From assembly GCA_031288765.1 (NCBI GenBank), contig JAITQV010000159.1, positions 1 to 8,621 on the forward strand: a DNA stretch of 8,621 nt, in the 5' to 3' direction. The DNA is from Planctomycetaceae bacterium. Its GTDB lineage: Bacteria; Planctomycetota; Planctomycetia; Pirellulales; Thermoguttaceae. Positions 1-6,034 of this stretch are shown here, one piece after another; position 1 is the stretch's first letter, and each line of letters opens with the position of its first letter. The notes beneath the pieces are model-generated. The model was not told the DNA's origin and did no database searches. It was given only the letters and a program-made list of their open reading frames with translations. A program made the translations under genes and the position numbers.

Positions 1-128
1 ACCTTTAATTGTATTTGAGTTTTGTTTTTTTGGAAACATCACCATTTAACAAAAAACATAATAAAATTCTTTGACGAAAGCTTAATCAAACGATACAAAG
101 TTATTTGCATTTTTCAAAAAATGAACGG

Positions 129-1355
129 TTACGGTTTTTTTACGGTATCGAACATACTTCGAATCAAACCGTTACCAAAATTGATAAAATCTTCCGATGT
201 TGTATGGCGGTTAAGTTTTGGGTGTTGCTCGACACGAATTTCCAGAATGGCAACAGGAATCCGATGTCTGTTCCATAAGGCTTCTATCGAATCCGCTTTT
301 TCCGGTATGGTAAAACGAATCGGCATTTTGGGATGTGTGGAATCGAAAAACGTATTTTCGGACAAAAATATTTCAAAATGCCGCATCATACTTTTGGTTA
401 TTTCCGTATCAACGGCAGTCATCAGACAATCACCGGTTTCCTGGTTATGAAGACTCATAAGTAAATCAATTGGTTTTTGTGCATGAAGAGACGTTATCAT
501 TTTCAACGCATAAAAAATTTCCGGCATTCGTTGTAAATCGTTTTTAGAACGAATATCGATATGACTCCAATGCCGGTTGAGATCATAGCCGTTACGGTTA
601 AACCGGACACCGCCGGATTCGCAACCATCCGGATCCAATGTCGGAACAAACGAAACAACTGCCTGCCGTCGGATTTCAACCGCTTGTGGGTTGTCGGAAA
701 TTAGGAATCTTACGGCTCCTTCGCCAATGAACGAAGTCGGTGCTTCCCACGCATGTTGACGAGTCATGAGAAAAAGATGGACTTTTTTCGTATCGTCAAC
801 ATTCCAATCGGTAATGGTCAAAAGATGCAGCGGTCTTTTTTGCACGGTTTCACCGAATACTTCAACACGAACATACGGTGAAGTATCCATTTCCCGTACA
901 AAATCAAAAATACGGCTATGTGTGTATGGCGGGACATGAGCGATCCAAAGTGTATCGGTTTTCGGATGCAAACGGAGTATGGCTTCCTTTTTTTCGTTAT
1001 CCCATATCATGGTGTCAATATGTTTCCATGTTTTACCGTCTTCACTACAAACGGGTTGGATACTTGCCTTCATTGGAACCGCTCCCAATCGAAGATTGTA
1101 TTCGCCAATATAATCGGTCATGATAAGCGTTACATCGCGGTCTTTGACATTTTCGATGCGGAAAAAGAACCAGCTTGTTTGGCGATTACGCCCGGCTTCG
1201 TTGTACTGACCGGGAATAAAACAGCGAAACGAATCCGGTTTTTCCAACGCCAGAATCTTGCCAAGACTACCGCCGGGAAAATGCGAATTGAAACGAATCG
1301 GTTCTTCAGCAAAAACAAAAACAGACAACATTAAAAAACAAACAATGAATCGCAT
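129..1355 (-). CDS. Secreted M14 zinc carboxypeptidase, cytosolic-carboxypeptidase (CCP) type
   Basis: A 408-residue protein with an N-terminal signal peptide: Met-Arg, then a hydrophobic stretch to about residue 16 ending FAEE, so it is probably exported. Residues 20-165 form a beta-rich domain like the N-terminal domain that precedes the catalytic domain in CCP-type M14 peptidases. The catalytic part carries the expected zinc-peptidase landmarks: H201-x-x-E204 (RQHAWEAPTS, first zinc ligands), DPDG at 241-244, an R/N/DLNR block at 251-261 (substrate carboxylate binding), H303 in SLHNQ (third zinc ligand) and E372 in LEIR as the likely catalytic glutamate. The family removes C-terminal residues from peptides; eukaryotic members trim polyglutamate, but the bacterial substrate is unknown. 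The ATG at 1355 is supported by an AGGAG upstream and by the signal peptide. The gene lies 180 bp downstream of the DnaJ-like gene on the same strand and may or may not be cotranscribed. Family assignment is confident; substrate is not. Confidence 0.85.
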   Translation of the reverse strand: MRFIVCFLMLSVFVFAEEPIRFNSHFPGGSLGKILALEKPDSFRCFIPGQYNEAGRNRQTSWFFFRIENVKDRDVTLIMTDYIGEYNLRLGAVPMKASIQPVCSEDGKTWKHIDTMIWDNEKKEAILRLHPKTDTLWIAHVPPYTHSRIFDFVREMDTSPYVRVEVFGETVQKRPLHLLTITDWNVDDTKKVHLFLMTRQHAWEAPTSFIGEGAVRFLISDNPQAVEIRRQAVVSFVPTLDPDGCESGGVRFNRNGYDLNRHWSHIDIRSKNDLQRMPEIFYALKMITSLHAQKPIDLLMSLHNQETGDCLMTAVDTEITKSMMRHFEIFLSENTFFDSTHPKMPIRFTIPEKADSIEALWNRHRIPVAILEIRVEQHPKLNRHTTSEDFINFGNGLIRSMFDTVKKP

Positions 1356-1366
1356 AGTAAAATTAA

Positions 1367-1371
1367 CTCCT
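1367..1371 (-). promoter_or_regulatory. Shine-Dalgarno sequence of the M14 peptidase gene
   Basis: The minus strand reads AGGAG about 11 nt before the ATG at 1355. It is the only clear Shine-Dalgarno sequence before a gene in this window; the other starts have AT-rich leaders without one. It fixes the start codon and shows that the gene can be translated independently of the upstream DnaJ-like gene. Confidence 0.6.
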
Positions 1372-1535
1372 GTGGTTTATTAAAAGAATTGACAACTGAA
1401 ATCAAAATTCTTGGGAAAGTCCACTAACCCGCTTAAACACCAAAATATAACAAAAACGTCTTACTTTATAACCGTCAAAATTGTGTACGTTTTGTATTTT
1501 TAAGTCGGCGAAAAGGTCTATTAATAAGTTTTTCT

Positions 1536-2501
1536 TTAGTTCCAATGTAATTCGCTCCGAACCGGTTCCGCAGGTTCGGAAGTGATTTTTTGTAATAATT
1601 CTTTTTCCGCCGAAGTCCATTTTTTCGGTAATATTACGGAAAGTTCCGCAAAAAGATCGCCGTGTTCTTCTTTTGTAACAATACCGCAGCCGCGAACCCG
1701 TAATTTCGTGCCGCTGCTCGAACCCGCCGGAACCGTCAGCGTTACCTTGCCCTTCGGAGCCGGAATATCAATTTTCGCACCAAAAACCGCTTCTTTGAGC
1801 GTAACAGGAATTTTAACATAAAGATGTTGATCTTTACGCCGGAAAAAAGGATGTTCCGCCACATTAACCGTAATCAGAAGATTCCCCGGTTTACCGCCGT
1901 ATTGACCGGTGTTGCCAAGCCCGTTGAGGCGAATTTTCTTACCGTTATCAATTCCCGCCGGAATTGTTACGGTAACCGTTTCCTCCTGACCGTTTTGACG
2001 CCGGATTTTCATATCAATTTTCCCGCCTTCAACGGACAAAACAAAAGGAATCGTAAGATTATGTTCCATGTCGGAACCGCGTATTGACCGCCGACCCGAA
2101 CCCGTATTGATAAATTCGTCCGATGTTTGACCGTTTCCAAACCCGCTGCCAAACATTTTTATAAGATCGTCCAAATTTTCAAAATTGAAATGACTGCCGC
2201 CGCGAAATGCTCCGCTGCCCGGAGAACCGCCGCCAAAAGACCATTGGAACGGTCCCTGACCGCCGCCGGAACCCATCTGATCCGGCGAAACACCAAATTG
2301 ATCGTAAATCTTTCGCTTTTCAGGATTTCCGAGAATATCAAATGCCTCCTGAATTTTTTGGAATTTTTCCTTTGCTCCCTTCGGGTCGTTCCGATTCATA
2401 TCCGGGTGGTGTTTCCTCGCCAATTTCCGGTAGGCTTTCTGAACCTCTTCATGAGTCGCCGTCTTAGGAATCTCCAATACTTTATAATAGTCGTTGTGCA
2501 T
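1536..2501 (-). CDS. cbpA: CbpA-type DnaJ co-chaperone (class B Hsp40, no zinc finger)
   Basis: A 321-residue J-domain protein. The J domain covers residues 4-70 with the HPD motif at 32-34, which stimulates the DnaK ATPase. A Gly/Phe-rich linker follows at about 77-135 (GSGGGQGPF, FGGGSPGSGAF). Two beta-rich C-terminal substrate-binding domains follow, at about 145-218 and 219-295, with typical elements such as VTIPAGIDNGKKIRLNGLG. The CxxCxGxG zinc-finger repeats of true DnaJ are absent and only one cysteine is present (residue 272). This places it with CbpA-like class B proteins, which have the usual length of about 300-330 residues. It should act in the cytoplasm as a DnaK partner; E. coli CbpA also binds curved DNA, which cannot be assumed here. 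The ATG at 2501 puts the J domain at the extreme N-terminus, as usual, but has no Shine-Dalgarno sequence. No dnaK or grpE is adjacent. A promoter candidate lies about 53 nt upstream. Confidence 0.92.
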   Translation of the reverse strand: MHNDYYKVLEIPKTATHEEVQKAYRKLARKHHPDMNRNDPKGAKEKFQKIQEAFDILGNPEKRKIYDQFGVSPDQMGSGGGQGPFQWSFGGGSPGSGAFRGGSHFNFENLDDLIKMFGSGFGNGQTSDEFINTGSGRRSIRGSDMEHNLTIPFVLSVEGGKIDMKIRRQNGQEETVTVTIPAGIDNGKKIRLNGLGNTGQYGGKPGNLLITVNVAEHPFFRRKDQHLYVKIPVTLKEAVFGAKIDIPAPKGKVTLTVPAGSSSGTKLRVRGCGIVTKEEHGDLFAELSVILPKKWTSAEKELLQKITSEPAEPVRSELHWN

Positions 2502-2554
2502 TTTTGTTTACATTCGAAAAAATAAATCAACAAAATTGTTCAAAATCAGCAAAA

Positions 2555-2582
2555 AGTATATCATTTTATAGGTTTCATTCAA
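2555..2582 (-). promoter_or_regulatory. Sigma70-like promoter candidate for the DnaJ-like gene
   Basis: The minus strand reads TTGAAT (2582-2577), a 16-bp spacer, then TATACT (2560-2555). These match the sigma70 consensus boxes at 4 of 6 and 5 of 6 positions. The -10 box lies about 53 nt before the ATG at 2501, giving a plausible short leader. No CIRCE-type heat-shock operator was seen. In AT-rich DNA such matches can arise by chance. Confidence 0.4.
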
Positions 2583-2677
2583 CCGCCATGAAGATAATCC
2601 GCCGATAATTGACTTTTATTCCGGTCTCTTATACACTTATGAGCGTTCATTATATTTTTTAATCCGTTTTTTGTGTC

Positions 2678-2696
2678 TATTTTGTATCTATTCAGT
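2678..2696 (+). repeat. 19-bp direct repeat, copy 1
   Basis: The 19 bp starting TATTTTGTAT and ending CTATTCAGT are identical to 3273-3291. The two copies bracket 576 bp that contain the inverted-repeat element and the 21-bp array. Matching stops immediately on both sides of each copy. Confidence 0.8.
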
Positions 2697-2697
2697 C

Positions 2698-2828
2698 AGG
2701 TAGGCAACCGTTCGCCGAAGGGTTTTCACCCACCGCCGCAATGTAGGGGCGAAAGATTTTTCGCCCTTACCACATATACGAAGGTCGGCTAACGCCGACG
2801 CAACGTTTCGGCGAAACGTTGCCTACCT
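2698..2828. repeat. 131-bp inverted-repeat element with internal hairpins (MITE-like or structured extragenic repeat)
   Basis: The ends form an imperfect terminal inverted repeat: 2698-2719 against 2807-2828, 20 of 22 positions matching, the outer 11 bp (AGGTAGGCAAC) perfect. Inside are three smaller dyads. The first is a 12-bp stem (2743-2754 with 2759-2770), fully paired if one G-U wobble is allowed. The second is a perfect 6-bp stem GTCGGC/GCCGAC around TAAC (2784-2799). The third is a perfect palindrome with 11-bp arms and a 1-nt centre (2800-2822). It has no coding capacity. No convincing target-site duplication abuts the ends, so transposition is unproven. No T-tract follows a stem, so it is not an obvious terminator. 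Confidence 0.7.
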
Positions 2829-2930
2829 TATTAAAAATTGGGATAATTTGACCAAATTGTTTTATTATGCAGCAATTTTGAGCGAATTTGTATCTTTTTT
2901 GAACATTCGGACATGCAAAATGCAAAAAAT

Positions 2931-3151
2931 GTCGTGCGACAACCGGCAATTGTCGTATGACAACCGGCAATTGTCGTGTGACAATCGGCAATTGTCGTGC
3001 GACAACCGGTAATTGTCGTTTGGCAGCCGGCGATTGTCGTATGACAGCCGACAGATGTCGTGCGACAACCGGTGATTGTCGTATGACAACCGACAGTTGT
3101 CGTTTGGCAACCGGCGATTGTCGTGTGACAATTGGTAATTGTCGTATGACA
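2931..3151. repeat. Tandem array of ~10.5 units of a 21-bp repeat with internal dyads
   Basis: Units begin at 2931, 2952, 2973, 2994, 3015, 3036, 3057, 3078, 3099 and 3120, with a partial unit at 3141-3151. All are exactly 21 bp. Each starts GTCGT, then a variable dinucleotide (GC, AT, GT or TT), then GAC or GGC, and most end with a CCGG-like core and ATT. Read across units, the array alternates TTGTC, a 4-nt spacer, GACAA and a 7-nt spacer, so every unit carries an inverted pair. ATTGTC-GTGT-GACAAT is perfect at the second/third unit junction and at the ninth/tenth. It could be a protein-binding array, a chain of small hairpins, or a minisatellite grown by slippage. There are no unique spacers, so it is not CRISPR. 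Confidence 0.9.
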
Positions 3152-3201
3152 TTTTTCGATATTTTTGAGGTTCAGGGGTGTGGTTTTGTAAGGGAAAAGG
3201 T

Positions 3202-3236
3202 CGGCAGGCAACCGATTTTCGGGCGGTTGATTGCCG
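3202..3236. repeat. Hairpin with 13-bp arms
   Basis: 3202-3214 (CGGCAGGCAACCG) pairs with 3224-3236 (CGGTTGATTGCCG) at 11 of 13 positions around a 9-nt loop. The AGGCAACCG part resembles the left end of the 131-bp element, where AGGCAACCG occurs at 2702-2710, so it may be a relic of the same repeat family. No T-run follows it on the plus strand. Confidence 0.5.
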
Positions 3237-3272
3237 AAAAAATAGAAAACCGCTAAAATATTACTCAATACG

Positions 3273-3291
3273 TATTTTGTATCTATTCAGT
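3273..3291 (+). repeat. 19-bp direct repeat, copy 2
   Basis: Exact second copy of the 19 bp at 2678-2696. Its GTATCTATTC part (3279-3288) also forms an inverted repeat with GAATAGATAC at 3306-3315. Confidence 0.8.
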
Positions 3292-3360
3292 GAAATGTTT
3301 CCGCCGAATAGATACGATTTGTTTTTTAACGCGGAACACGCTGAAAAACAATCGGCGGAA
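3279..3360. repeat. Overlapping inverted repeats upstream of the mannosyltransferase gene
   Basis: Two perfect inverted repeats interlock. GTATCTATTC (3279-3288) pairs with GAATAGATAC (3306-3315) over a 17-nt loop. TTCCGCCGA (3299-3307) pairs with TCGGCGGAA (3352-3360) over 44 nt. They share bases 3306-3307, so both cannot be fully paired at once. The stretch TTTAACGCGGAACACGC (3326-3342) resembles the arms of the 6035-6242 element (TTAACC, then ACACG motifs). It may be a degenerate member of a dispersed extragenic repeat family. The segment ends 42 nt before the ATG at 3403, so it could lie in the leader of that gene. Confidence 0.5.
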
Positions 3361-3402
3361 TAATTACTTATTTTTTTCACAATTTTTATTTTGTTATCGA
3401 TA

Positions 3403-4119
3403 ATGTCACGTTTTTTAATTTCGCTGGCAACATACAATGAACGCGAAAATTTGCCTTTGATTACGAAAGAGATTTTCGAATTTGCTTCGGATGTTGATCT
3501 TTTGGTTATTGACGACAATTCGCCGGACGGAACCGGCGACTGGGTTGCGGAGCAGATGCCAACGGAACCGCGTCTGAAATTGCTTCGCCGACCCGGTAAA
3601 CTCGGTCTTGGTTCCGCAACACTTGCCGCAATGAAATATGCCGTTGAGAATCACTATGATTTTCTTCTTAATATGGATGCCGATTTGAGTCATCCGCCCC
3701 GTTATCTTCCGGCGATTCGCTCCAAAGCCGAAGAAGGAGAGCAAGGTTTTGACGTGGTGATTGGTTCGCGGTATGTATCGGGCGGCGGAGTTGAAGGCTG
3801 GCCTTTTTACCGCCGGATGATGAGCCGCTGTATCAATCTTTACGCAAAATTTTTTCTCGGTCTGAAAACAAAAGATAACAGCGGTGCGTTCCGCTGTTAC
3901 CGGGTTGAGTTGTTAAAAAAACTCGACGATACAAAAATTATTTCAAAAGGATATTCGTTTCAGGAAGAAATTTTATACCGGCTCAAAAAATTAGGCGCTA
4001 CATTTACGGAAGTACCGATTATTTTTGTTGACCGCCGTTTCGGTTCCTCTAAAATTAATCAAAAGGAAACTCTGAACGCCTTGTGGATACTGTTCCGTAT
4101 CGGTATTTTCGGACAATAA
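3403..4119 (+). CDS. Polyprenol-phosphate mannosyltransferase (Dpm1-type GT2 glycosyltransferase)
   Basis: A 238-residue GT-A fold family 2 glycosyltransferase. The family transfers mannose from GDP-mannose to a polyprenyl phosphate at the inner face of the membrane, providing a lipid-linked mannose donor. Visible motifs are the N-terminal nucleotide-binding strand SLATYNERENL (7-17), VIDDNSPDGT (35-44), the metal-binding DAD at 92-94 in NMDADLSHPP, GSRYVSGG (121-128), SKGYSFQEE (181-189) and the late RRFGSSK (211-217). The protein ends without membrane helices or a GtrA domain, like the soluble Dpm1 form. I chose the ATG at 3403 because the nucleotide-binding strand then starts right after it, as usual in the family; a TTG at 3391 would add four residues. 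No Shine-Dalgarno sequence is seen. UmuD lies 83 bp downstream on the same strand without an obvious functional link. The sugar specificity is inferred from family resemblance. Confidence 0.88.
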   Translation: MSRFLISLATYNERENLPLITKEIFEFASDVDLLVIDDNSPDGTGDWVAEQMPTEPRLKLLRRPGKLGLGSATLAAMKYAVENHYDFLLNMDADLSHPPRYLPAIRSKAEEGEQGFDVVIGSRYVSGGGVEGWPFYRRMMSRCINLYAKFFLGLKTKDNSGAFRCYRVELLKKLDDTKIISKGYSFQEEILYRLKKLGATFTEVPIIFVDRRFGSSKINQKETLNALWILFRIGIFGQ

Positions 4120-4202
4120 GTTCCGCATGATGTTCAACACAATAAAATAACAAAAATCACCGGCTGTTTTAATGATTGGTGTCAACGGTTACGAATTATT
4201 TT

Positions 4203-4619
4203 ATGGAAAAGTTTTTTGAGTCATCGGTTTTGTCCTGTTTTCCGGTAGCGTCTGAGGAAGTTCCGGCGGGTTTTCCTTCTCCGGCGGAAAATCATTCGGG
4301 CGGAAGTCTTGATTTGACGGCTCATTTAATCAAACATCCCGAAGCAACATTTTTCCTGCGGGTTCGCGGCGATTCCATGACGGGAGCGGGAATTTTTGAC
4401 GGCGATCTTCTCATTGTTGACCGGAGTTTGCCGCCTGTTTCCGGCGATATTGTGATTGCCGTTTTAGACGGCGAATTTACGGTAAAACGGCTGATAATCC
4501 GTAACGGAACAATTGAATTACGTCCCGAAAATCCTTTATTCAAACCGTTGCGAATTTATGAAGAATCCCAATTGGAGATTTGGGGAGTTGTTACCGCAGC
4601 CGTTAAATCGTTCCGTTAA
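4203..4619 (+). CDS. umuD: UmuD-like SOS mutagenesis autopeptidase (S24 family)
   Basis: A 138-residue protein that matches E. coli UmuD along its whole length and is almost the same size. The self-cleavage site is A22-G23 in VPAGFPSPA (E. coli has C-G there). The catalytic serine is S58 in RGDSM and the lysine is K95 in EFTVKR, the Ser/Lys dyad of LexA/UmuD peptidases. GDLLIVD (67-73) and GDIVIAVLDGEFTVK (81-95) are family signatures, and the C-terminal strand ends VVTAAVKSFR. In E. coli, RecA filaments trigger cleavage and UmuD'2 binds UmuC to form the translesion polymerase Pol V. The ATG at 4203 gives the normal UmuD N-terminus; a TTG at 4176 would add nine residues. UmuC normally follows directly but is absent: the next gene is sbcD on the opposite strand. 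I saw no E. coli-type LexA box in the 83-bp gap upstream, but LexA sites differ between phyla. Confidence 0.9.
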   Translation: MEKFFESSVLSCFPVASEEVPAGFPSPAENHSGGSLDLTAHLIKHPEATFFLRVRGDSMTGAGIFDGDLLIVDRSLPPVSGDIVIAVLDGEFTVKRLIIRNGTIELRPENPLFKPLRIYEESQLEIWGVVTAAVKSFR

Positions 4620-4636
4620 TCTGTTCCGTTAATCTG
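4611..4636 (+). repeat. 13-bp tandem duplication across the umuD stop codon
   Basis: TTCCGTTAATCTG occurs at 4611-4623 and again at 4624-4636. The first copy includes the last sense codon and TAA stop of umuD. The second lies in the 47-bp gap between the convergent umuD and sbcD genes. It is probably a slippage duplication. No good terminator hairpin is seen in this gap: the only stem is CCGTT (4626-4630) with a nearby AACGG. Confidence 0.8.
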
Positions 4637-4666
4637 TTTCACAACGGCAAATTACCAACACAATAT

Positions 4667-5965
4667 TTACGGCGAAACTTCGTCAGTTTCCTGATTTGCC
4701 TGCGAATAACATTCCTCAAGAATTGTCTTGTAAGCAAGCATCAATTCGTCTTTCCGTTCAATAATATTTTTACCGTATCTTTTTTGTATATTTTCGAGAA
4801 GCCGTTCAAAAATAATCACCGGATTCAAATCTTCCAGCTTTTCCGGTGTTGCAGTTTGCAGCGGTGTTGAAACGGCGAAACGGTCATACCGGACACGAAC
4901 AACCACAATCTTTTCTTTCATTGCAAAAATCGTTTCATTCATTTCCGTAATAATATCATTGATCTTGCGTATCAAATCCGGTTCCGATTGAGTTCCCGTG
5001 TAAATAATTTCAACAAAAATCTCCGGTTCAACAGCGGTTTTCGGCAGTTTGGCTCGTAAATCAGGATTGGTTAATGTTTCGCGAATCATTTCGAGACTGC
5101 CTTCAATACGGACAATCTTTGAAAAAACCGGAACCGGAACCTGTTGAACTGTCGGCGTTCGACCGTCGAAATCAACCAGCAGAACAAATTTTTGTTGAGC
5201 CGCTTCGTCAAAACTCATCGGAACCGGCGAACCGCTGTAACGCCGTGTTTCCTGATGAGCAACCGTTTGAGGAATGTGTAAATGTCCCAACGCAAGATAA
5301 TCAATTTCGTTCGGAAAAACATCGTTTCCCAATTGACCAAGAGTTCCGACGTGAATATCCCGAACCCGTTCCGAAGTTTTTCCGCCCGCAACAAAAAGAT
5401 GTCCGGTAACCACAAGAGGAATTTCCCGTTTTATGTTACGGCGCATCGCCTCCGCCGCTTCGCAAACCTGCGCGTAATGGCGCCGAATACCAACAATACA
5501 TTGATTCTCTTTTTCTTCGGAAGATTCGCCGCTTCCGCCGATTCGGATGTCGCGGTCACGCAAAAACGGAACAGCCGCAATAATTATTGCCGGTTTATGT
5601 TTGGAATTGTTCACAACAATAATTTCATCTTCCGGCTGCCCGGCAACTCCCGAAACATAAATATTCAGTTCACGCAACAAAATTTTGGGAGCGTCCAGAA
5701 AGGAAGGCGAATCATGATTGCCGGCAATAATCACGGTTGCCCGGCAAACCGACGAAACTTGTTGCAGAAACCGGTAATACAACATCTGACTTTCGGGATT
5801 AGGCGTTCCCGTATCGAAAATATCGCCGGCAACAATCAATACGTCAACAGATTGACTTTTGAGTAATTCAAGCAGCCAATTAAGAAATGCCGCCGATTCT
5901 TGTTTCCGAGATCTGCCGTTCCAGATTTGCCCCAAATGCCAGTCCGATGTGTGAAGAATACGCAT
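4667..5965 (-). CDS. sbcD: SbcD, nuclease subunit of the SbcCD (Mre11-type) complex
   Basis: A 432-residue Mre11/SbcD-family calcineurin-like phosphoesterase. All metal-binding motifs of the nuclease are present: D8 and H10 in SDWHLG, D48 in AGDIFDTG, N83-H84-D85 in AGNHD, H189 in VTGHLF, and H228/H230 in LGHLHIPQ. YSGSPVPMSFDE (243-254) is also typical. Residues from about 270 form the capping and SbcC-interaction region, and the length fits full-length SbcD. With the ATPase SbcC it opens hairpins and cuts protein-blocked or double-strand DNA ends; E. coli SbcCD also attacks long palindromes. The ATG at 5965 places MRILHTSDWHLG at the very start, as in the family; no Shine-Dalgarno sequence is visible. 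sbcC, usually immediately downstream, is absent here: the sbcD 3' end faces the umuD 3' end 47 bp away. The upstream side is the repeat-rich segment with the DUF433 remnant. Confidence 0.93.
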   Translation of the reverse strand: MRILHTSDWHLGQIWNGRSRKQESAAFLNWLLELLKSQSVDVLIVAGDIFDTGTPNPESQMLYYRFLQQVSSVCRATVIIAGNHDSPSFLDAPKILLRELNIYVSGVAGQPEDEIIVVNNSKHKPAIIIAAVPFLRDRDIRIGGSGESSEEKENQCIVGIRRHYAQVCEAAEAMRRNIKREIPLVVTGHLFVAGGKTSERVRDIHVGTLGQLGNDVFPNEIDYLALGHLHIPQTVAHQETRRYSGSPVPMSFDEAAQQKFVLLVDFDGRTPTVQQVPVPVFSKIVRIEGSLEMIRETLTNPDLRAKLPKTAVEPEIFVEIIYTGTQSEPDLIRKINDIITEMNETIFAMKEKIVVVRVRYDRFAVSTPLQTATPEKLEDLNPVIIFERLLENIQKRYGKNIIERKDELMLAYKTILEECYSQANQETDEVSP

Positions 5966-6034
5966 AAAATCGTTAATAACAGAAAATTAATATACCTCGC
6001 AAGATCCGTAAACAGATATTTTTGTAATTGTCTC

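Larger units (their letters stand above)
2502..3402. other. Gene-free divergent intergenic region rich in repeats
   Basis: About 900 bp between the divergent co-chaperone and mannosyltransferase genes. I find no credible gene here: the open frames that cross 2931-3151 exist on both strands because a 21-bp tandem repeat without stop codons keeps them open. In order from the left, the region holds a promoter candidate for the co-chaperone, one copy of a 19-bp direct repeat, a 131-bp inverted-repeat element, the 21-bp array, a hairpin at 3202-3236, the second 19-bp copy and two overlapping inverted repeats ending at 3360. Each is listed separately. Confidence 0.7.

Noticed and set aside
108..123. 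Terminator for the M14 peptidase gene
   Set aside because: The dyad CATTTTT/AAAAATG lies just after the stop but its stem is almost entirely A-T, too weak to call an intrinsic terminator.
2743..2770. Intrinsic terminator
   Set aside because: The 12-bp stem is strong, but no T-tract follows it on either strand and it lies inside the 131-bp repeat element.
2931..3151. CRISPR array
   Set aside because: The 21-bp units abut directly with no unique spacers, and no cas gene is in the window.
2831..3268. Repeat protein encoded by the 21-bp array (Cys/Thr-rich minus-strand frame of 145 codons, and a plus-strand frame at 2957-3256)
   Set aside because: A 21-bp unit without stops keeps several frames open on both strands at once. 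There is no ribosome-binding site and no recognisable domain, and the ends read through unrelated intergenic DNA.
3391..3402. TTG start for the mannosyltransferase
   Set aside because: The ATG at 3403 gives the usual short N-terminus before the nucleotide-binding strand; neither start has a Shine-Dalgarno sequence to favour the longer form.
4176..4202. Upstream TTG start for umuD
   Set aside because: The ATG at 4203 aligns with the known UmuD N-terminus and correct distance to the cleavage site; the extra nine residues match nothing in the family.
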